Assembly: GCA_001769925.1 (NCBI GenBank) | Contig: MEPT01000066.1 | Span: forward strand, 3,946-22,070 | Direction: 5' to 3' | DNA from: Bdellovibrionales bacterium RBG_16_40_8 | GTDB taxonomy: Bacteria > Bdellovibrionota > Bdellovibrionia > Bdellovibrionales > UBA1609 | DNA: 18,125 nucleotides | In this document: piece by piece, positions 15,047-18,125 of the stretch | Position numbering within the stretch: position 1 is the stretch's first letter | Layout of the letters: every line of letters begins with the position of its first letter | Made by a program: the position numbers and the translations under genes | Notes under the pieces: model-generated | What the model was told of the DNA's origin: nothing | Database searches by the model: none | The model's input: the letters and a program-made list of their open reading frames with translations, nothing else

Positions 15047-15532
15047 ATGAAATTTAATGAGTCACAAATACTAAATCAAAGTCTCATTCAGTCTATGTTA
15101 AAGGGCCAAAGTTCGCTTAAACCTAAACAAAAAATAATGAAACAGTTTTTTTCATTAAGTCTTACGCTCACATCACTAGTAGATGGTTTTACAATATTGG
15201 TAATTTATCTTTTGGTAAGCACAACATCTGGTACTTTTGAGATGAAAATACCGCGCGAGATGATTTTGCCAGAAGCCACGCAAAGTGAGTTGCTAGCTGC
15301 AAAAAGTATTACCGTTAGAGTTCAAGACAACAAATATTTTATAAATGATAGGGTATTGAATATTGAACAATTGGGTATTGTTTTGCGTGGCGAACGCAAA
15401 ATTAACGAGAGGATTATTGTTCAAGCAGATAAAAGGGCAAATTTTTCTTCACTGAATCCTGTTGTGCTATCTGGATTGCGAGCTGGTTTTTCAAAAATTA
15501 GCTTTGCTGTCTTGCAAGGAGAAAGAAATTAA
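15047..15532 (+). CDS. ExbD/TolR-like protein B, with the membrane Asp
   Basis: A second stator rod of 161 residues, only distantly similar to the one before it. It carries a cytoplasmic N-terminal extension of about 35 residues, rich in Gln, Lys and Ser. The membrane helix follows at about 40-60 (LTSLVDGFTILVIYLLVST) with Asp46 in the place of the ExbD/TolR proton-carrying Asp; the usual Pro three residues before it is Ser43. The periplasmic part includes VRVQDNKYFINDRVL and IIVQADKRANFSSLNPVV, matching ExbD/TolR order. GGAG at 15037-15040 is spaced 6 nt from the ATG. Its stop shares an A with the ATG of the TPR gene (TAATG). With the TolQ-like protein this is probably the rod that makes the motor proton-driven. 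Confidence 0.88.
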   Translation: MKFNESQILNQSLIQSMLKGQSSLKPKQKIMKQFFSLSLTLTSLVDGFTILVIYLLVSTTSGTFEMKIPREMILPEATQSELLAAKSITVRVQDNKYFINDRVLNIEQLGIVLRGERKINERIIVQADKRANFSSLNPVVLSGLRAGFSKISFAVLQGERN

Positions 15533-18125
15533 TGATTAGATTTCTCGGCGCGCTTTTATTTTGTTTATCTTTCGGTGAGTTTGCGCGCGCAGGCAAATTA
15601 GATATTCATGCTCATGACATGGTGATTGACAAGCTAGAGTCGGCATTGCCGTCACTGGTGGGGCAAGCAAATGAAGCTCATGTGATGGTAAGATTAGCTG
15701 ATCTTTATTCAGATAAAGCTCGCCTAATTGCAATACAAGAAGAAGAAAGGTTATGCGCAAAATCAAAATGCCAAGAGTCAAATTCTACGCGGGTTCGTGC
15801 TATAAAATATTATCAAGATGCTTTTTCTATATTGCCTGTAAAAAGGCGTGCGCGAATACTACTACAAATTGCGCACTTGCAGATATTAAATGGGCAAATA
15901 AACGAAGCGCGCCAAGTTTTTTTAAATATTATAAAACAAAAAGAAAACTATGACTTAGACCTAATCGGAGAAGCTTACGCCGGACTTGGCGAGCTTAATT
16001 TTAGAGGTGGTGACTTTTTAAATGCAAAAAAGAATTTTGAGCAGGCATTACAATTTGACATATCTAATAAAAACTTTGTTAGTTATAGGCTTGCTTGGAG
16101 TTACCTAAATATTGGTCAAAGCAAATTGGCAAAAGAAACACTTCTTTCAATTTTGCGTAGCAAAAATAATGTCGAAGCCTCACTACGCAAAGACTTAACG
16201 TACGACCTTGCAACTTTTATGGCGCGAGAAATTGTAGATAAGAATGCAATTTCTGAACTTATCTCGTTAAGTTCAAAAGAAGACCAAAAGCCTAATCTGT
16301 TTTATTTAGGGCAAGAATGCGATCGTTTAGGAAATAAAGAGGGTGCGCTATATATATGGTCTATATATGGCCAATTTAAGGATATCAGTAACGACGAAAG
16401 GTTAGAAATTCAAATCCGCACGGCTCAGGGCCTATGGGATCAAAATAAAGTTAAAGAGTCGCTAAACGAATATAAAAAATATTATAAAAATATAATTAGC
16501 AACAGCTGTAAAAATAAAACGATTTGTGACGATTTAAAGGCCAAGTCGCGAGTATATATTCATGGGTGGATTAAAAAAGAAAAGGTTGAGCCTACATCTG
16601 AGCTTCTTGAGGCTTTGATGACTTATTATGCCGGTAATCCTGACGACATCGAGATGATAAATTGGACAGGCCACATTGCGCGCAAAACTAAAAACAACAT
16701 AACTGCGTCTAAATATTATCACTTGGCCGCAGAAGAGGGCGCTCGTTTGTTAAAAAAGCGTGAAAATGGCAGAGATAAAATTCGAACGGATTTCATAAAA
16801 AGAATTTTCGAAAGTGCTTTAATGGCAGAAATTGAGTGTGCTGAAGAATCAAAGGATGTTTCGGCAATGGGGCGCGCTTATGAACACTATTTAAATTTAA
16901 ATCCGCATGGTCCAAAAAGCGACGAAGCGCAGTACCAGCTTGCCTATATCAAGTATAAGAAAAAACAGTATAAAGAGGTAGCTTTAGACTTTGATCGCTT
17001 AGCTACTAATAAAAATAATTTACCTTTAAATATGAAAATACAGGCAGCAGATTTGGCTTTAGATTCGTGGGCTCAGGTTAAAGATCATCTGTCAATTGAA
17101 GAAAGCGCTCTTAATTACGCTAAATTATTTTTACAAAAAAAGAGTGAGTATAATAAATTAGCTCGTCAATCTATAGTTAATCAAGTTTCAGTCAAATATA
17201 ATGCTGGCAAGGGTAGCGACGCAGACTTGCGACAGGCGATAACAAAGCTAGAAAATGCGCCGCTAGCTGATGCAAGTAGTAAAGAAAAAATAAATATATA
17301 TAAAAATAAAATTTTGCTTTCTGAGCGGCTTAAAGATCTTGATGGTGTTGATCGCGCTGCTAGACAAATCATTCAAACAGCTGATGTGACAAATGCAGAC
17401 CGAGAATATGCAACGAGTCAGCGTTTATGGGTGGCTGAACTTCGGTTAGATTTTAAAAACGCATTAAGTTTAGCGAAAATGGCTAAGATGAATGAGCTAA
17501 CTACTGCTGAAAAACATTTAAAATTAGCTGTATTAACAGAGCTTGCAGGCAAGCCGTCAAAAAAAGCATATGAAGAGTATTTAAAAAAAGAAAACGATCA
17601 ACATAAGGCCAATTTAATACGCGCTAAGATTGTACGAGAGTCTAAATATCCGTGGAATGAGCTTTCTCATTTAAAGAAAACATTTAGTAAAACGCCAGAA
17701 ATATATGGGCGACTAGTGCTAGAGATTTTTGCGCATGACAAAAATTACAATATGTTAAACACATACCTTAAAGAATCTGCGGTAAGAAAAAGTTCATCTG
17801 AAGTTATTCTTAATCGTTTTATGTCTATTGAGAATTATAAAGAGCTCGACAAAGAATTGGCGTCACAAAAAATTAGTACAAATACTGAAGAAAAACTTCA
17901 ATTGACATTATCTCGTCGAATGAATCTTTTGCGACGATCAGAACAAGCTGCAACTAAGGCAATTCAGAGAGGTGATTTTACTTTAGAAGTATTAAGCTTA
18001 AATCGCGTTAGTCGCGAAAACATGCGTCTTTACAGTGAGCTTATGAGGCTGCCAATACCTCGAGGTCTTAAAAAAGCTCAGAGAAAAGATTATCAAAGTC
18101 TTCTCGCTGGCAGAGCTGAGGGTTT
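15532..18125 (+). CDS. Large exported TPR-repeat protein of the motor operon (3' end outside window)
   Basis: The frame is open from ATG 15532 to the right edge: 864 codons with no stop. It begins with a signal peptide (MIRFLGALLFCLSFGEFARA, cut near ARA-GKL), so the protein works in the periplasm or at the outer membrane. The rest is almost all alpha-helical, rich in Lys, Ala, Leu and Glu. TPR-like pairs are clear at about 105-215 (LLQIAHLQILNGQINEA, YAGLGELNFRGGDFLNAK, YRLAWSYLNIGQSKLAKE) and again at about 446-500 (AYEHYLNLNPHGPKSDEA, QLAYIKYKKKQYKEVALDF). The ATG overlaps the preceding stop, so it is the fourth cistron of the motor operon. Exported TPR proteins accompany Agl/Glt motors in myxobacteria, and a scaffold or load-transmitting role is inferred. 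I cannot assign it to AglT, GltE or another named protein. Confidence 0.88.
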   Translation, partial: MIRFLGALLFCLSFGEFARAGKLDIHAHDMVIDKLESALPSLVGQANEAHVMVRLADLYSDKARLIAIQEEERLCAKSKCQESNSTRVRAIKYYQDAFSILPVKRRARILLQIAHLQILNGQINEARQVFLNIIKQKENYDLDLIGEAYAGLGELNFRGGDFLNAKKNFEQALQFDISNKNFVSYRLAWSYLNIGQSKLAKETLLSILRSKNNVEASLRKDLTYDLATFMAREIVDKNAISELISLSSKEDQKPNLFYLGQECDRLGNKEGALYIWSIYGQFKDISNDERLEIQIRTAQGLWDQNKVKESLNEYKKYYKNIISNSCKNKTICDDLKAKSRVYIHGWIKKEKVEPTSELLEALMTYYAGNPDDIEMINWTGHIARKTKNNITASKYYHLAAEEGARLLKKRENGRDKIRTDFIKRIFESALMAEIECAEESKDVSAMGRAYEHYLNLNPHGPKSDEAQYQLAYIKYKKKQYKEVALDFDRLATNKNNLPLNMKIQAADLALDSWAQVKDHLSIEESALNYAKLFLQKKSEYNKLARQSIVNQVSVKYNAGKGSDADLRQAITKLENAPLADASSKEKINIYKNKILLSERLKDLDGVDRAARQIIQTADVTNADREYATSQRLWVAELRLDFKNALSLAKMAKMNELTTAEKHLKLAVLTELAGKPSKKAYEEYLKKENDQHKANLIRAKIVRESKYPWNELSHLKKTFSKTPEIYGRLVLEIFAHDKNYNMLNTYLKESAVRKSSSEVILNRFMSIENYKELDKELASQKISTNTEEKLQLTLSRRMNLLRRSEQAATKAIQRGDFTLEVLSLNRVSRENMRLYSELMRLPIPRGLKKAQRKDYQSLLAGRAEG

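Noticed and set aside
15536..15781. Minus-strand open frame of 81 codons opposite the TPR gene start
   Set aside because: It lies entirely antisense to the signal peptide and first helices of the TPR gene, which has strong coding features; there is no ribosome-binding site or recognisable product.

Overview
The window is a compact, A+T-rich bacterial chromosome segment from a Gram-negative (diderm) organism. It has exported beta-barrel and periplasmic proteins, a periplasmic tail-specific protease and a TolQ/TolR-type inner-membrane motor. The set of one TolQ-like protein, two TolR/ExbD-like proteins and a large exported TPR protein has the same composition as the AglR/AglQ/AglS gliding motor of myxobacteria, and related sets occur in Bdellovibrio-like bacteria. 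Low G+C makes a Bdellovibrionota-type or related former 'deltaproteobacterial' host my best guess. That is inference: there is no rRNA or other lineage marker here, and no tRNA, CRISPR array, insertion sequence or phage gene was seen.

Layout. (1) 1-1883, plus: the C-terminal two-thirds or more of valyl-tRNA synthetase, cut by the left edge. (2) 1875-6699, minus: four genes reading leftward: a UgpQ-like glycerophosphodiesterase, a small exported protein of unknown function, a Sua5-type threonylcarbamoyl-AMP synthase, and a 715-residue exported orphan. The orphan has its own recognisable promoter and overlaps the end of valS tail to tail. (3) 6700-6787: a short divergent promoter region. (4) 6788-11612, plus: a tightly packed set of outer-membrane beta-barrel protein, STAS-like/zinc-ribbon protein, RNase R and UbiB/ABC1-family kinase. 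Here TAATG junctions, a 7-nt gap and a 128-nt out-of-frame overlap replace ordinary ribosome-binding sites. (5) 11797-13680: a Prc/CtpA-family protease with a strong ribosome-binding site. (6) 13875 to the right edge: the motor operon, TolQ-like, ExbD-like A, ExbD-like B, then a large exported TPR protein that runs off the window.

How the genes fit together. valS, the Sua5 gene and rnr are translation and RNA-metabolism housekeeping genes. The beta-barrel protein, the protease, the two exported orphans and the motor operon all concern the envelope. The most interesting parts are the motor operon and the rnr/ubiB overlap. In the motor operon, only one of the two ExbD-like rods keeps the transmembrane Asp expected to carry protons. 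At the rnr/ubiB junction, the basic tail of RNase R is read from the same DNA as the conserved N-terminus of UbiB.
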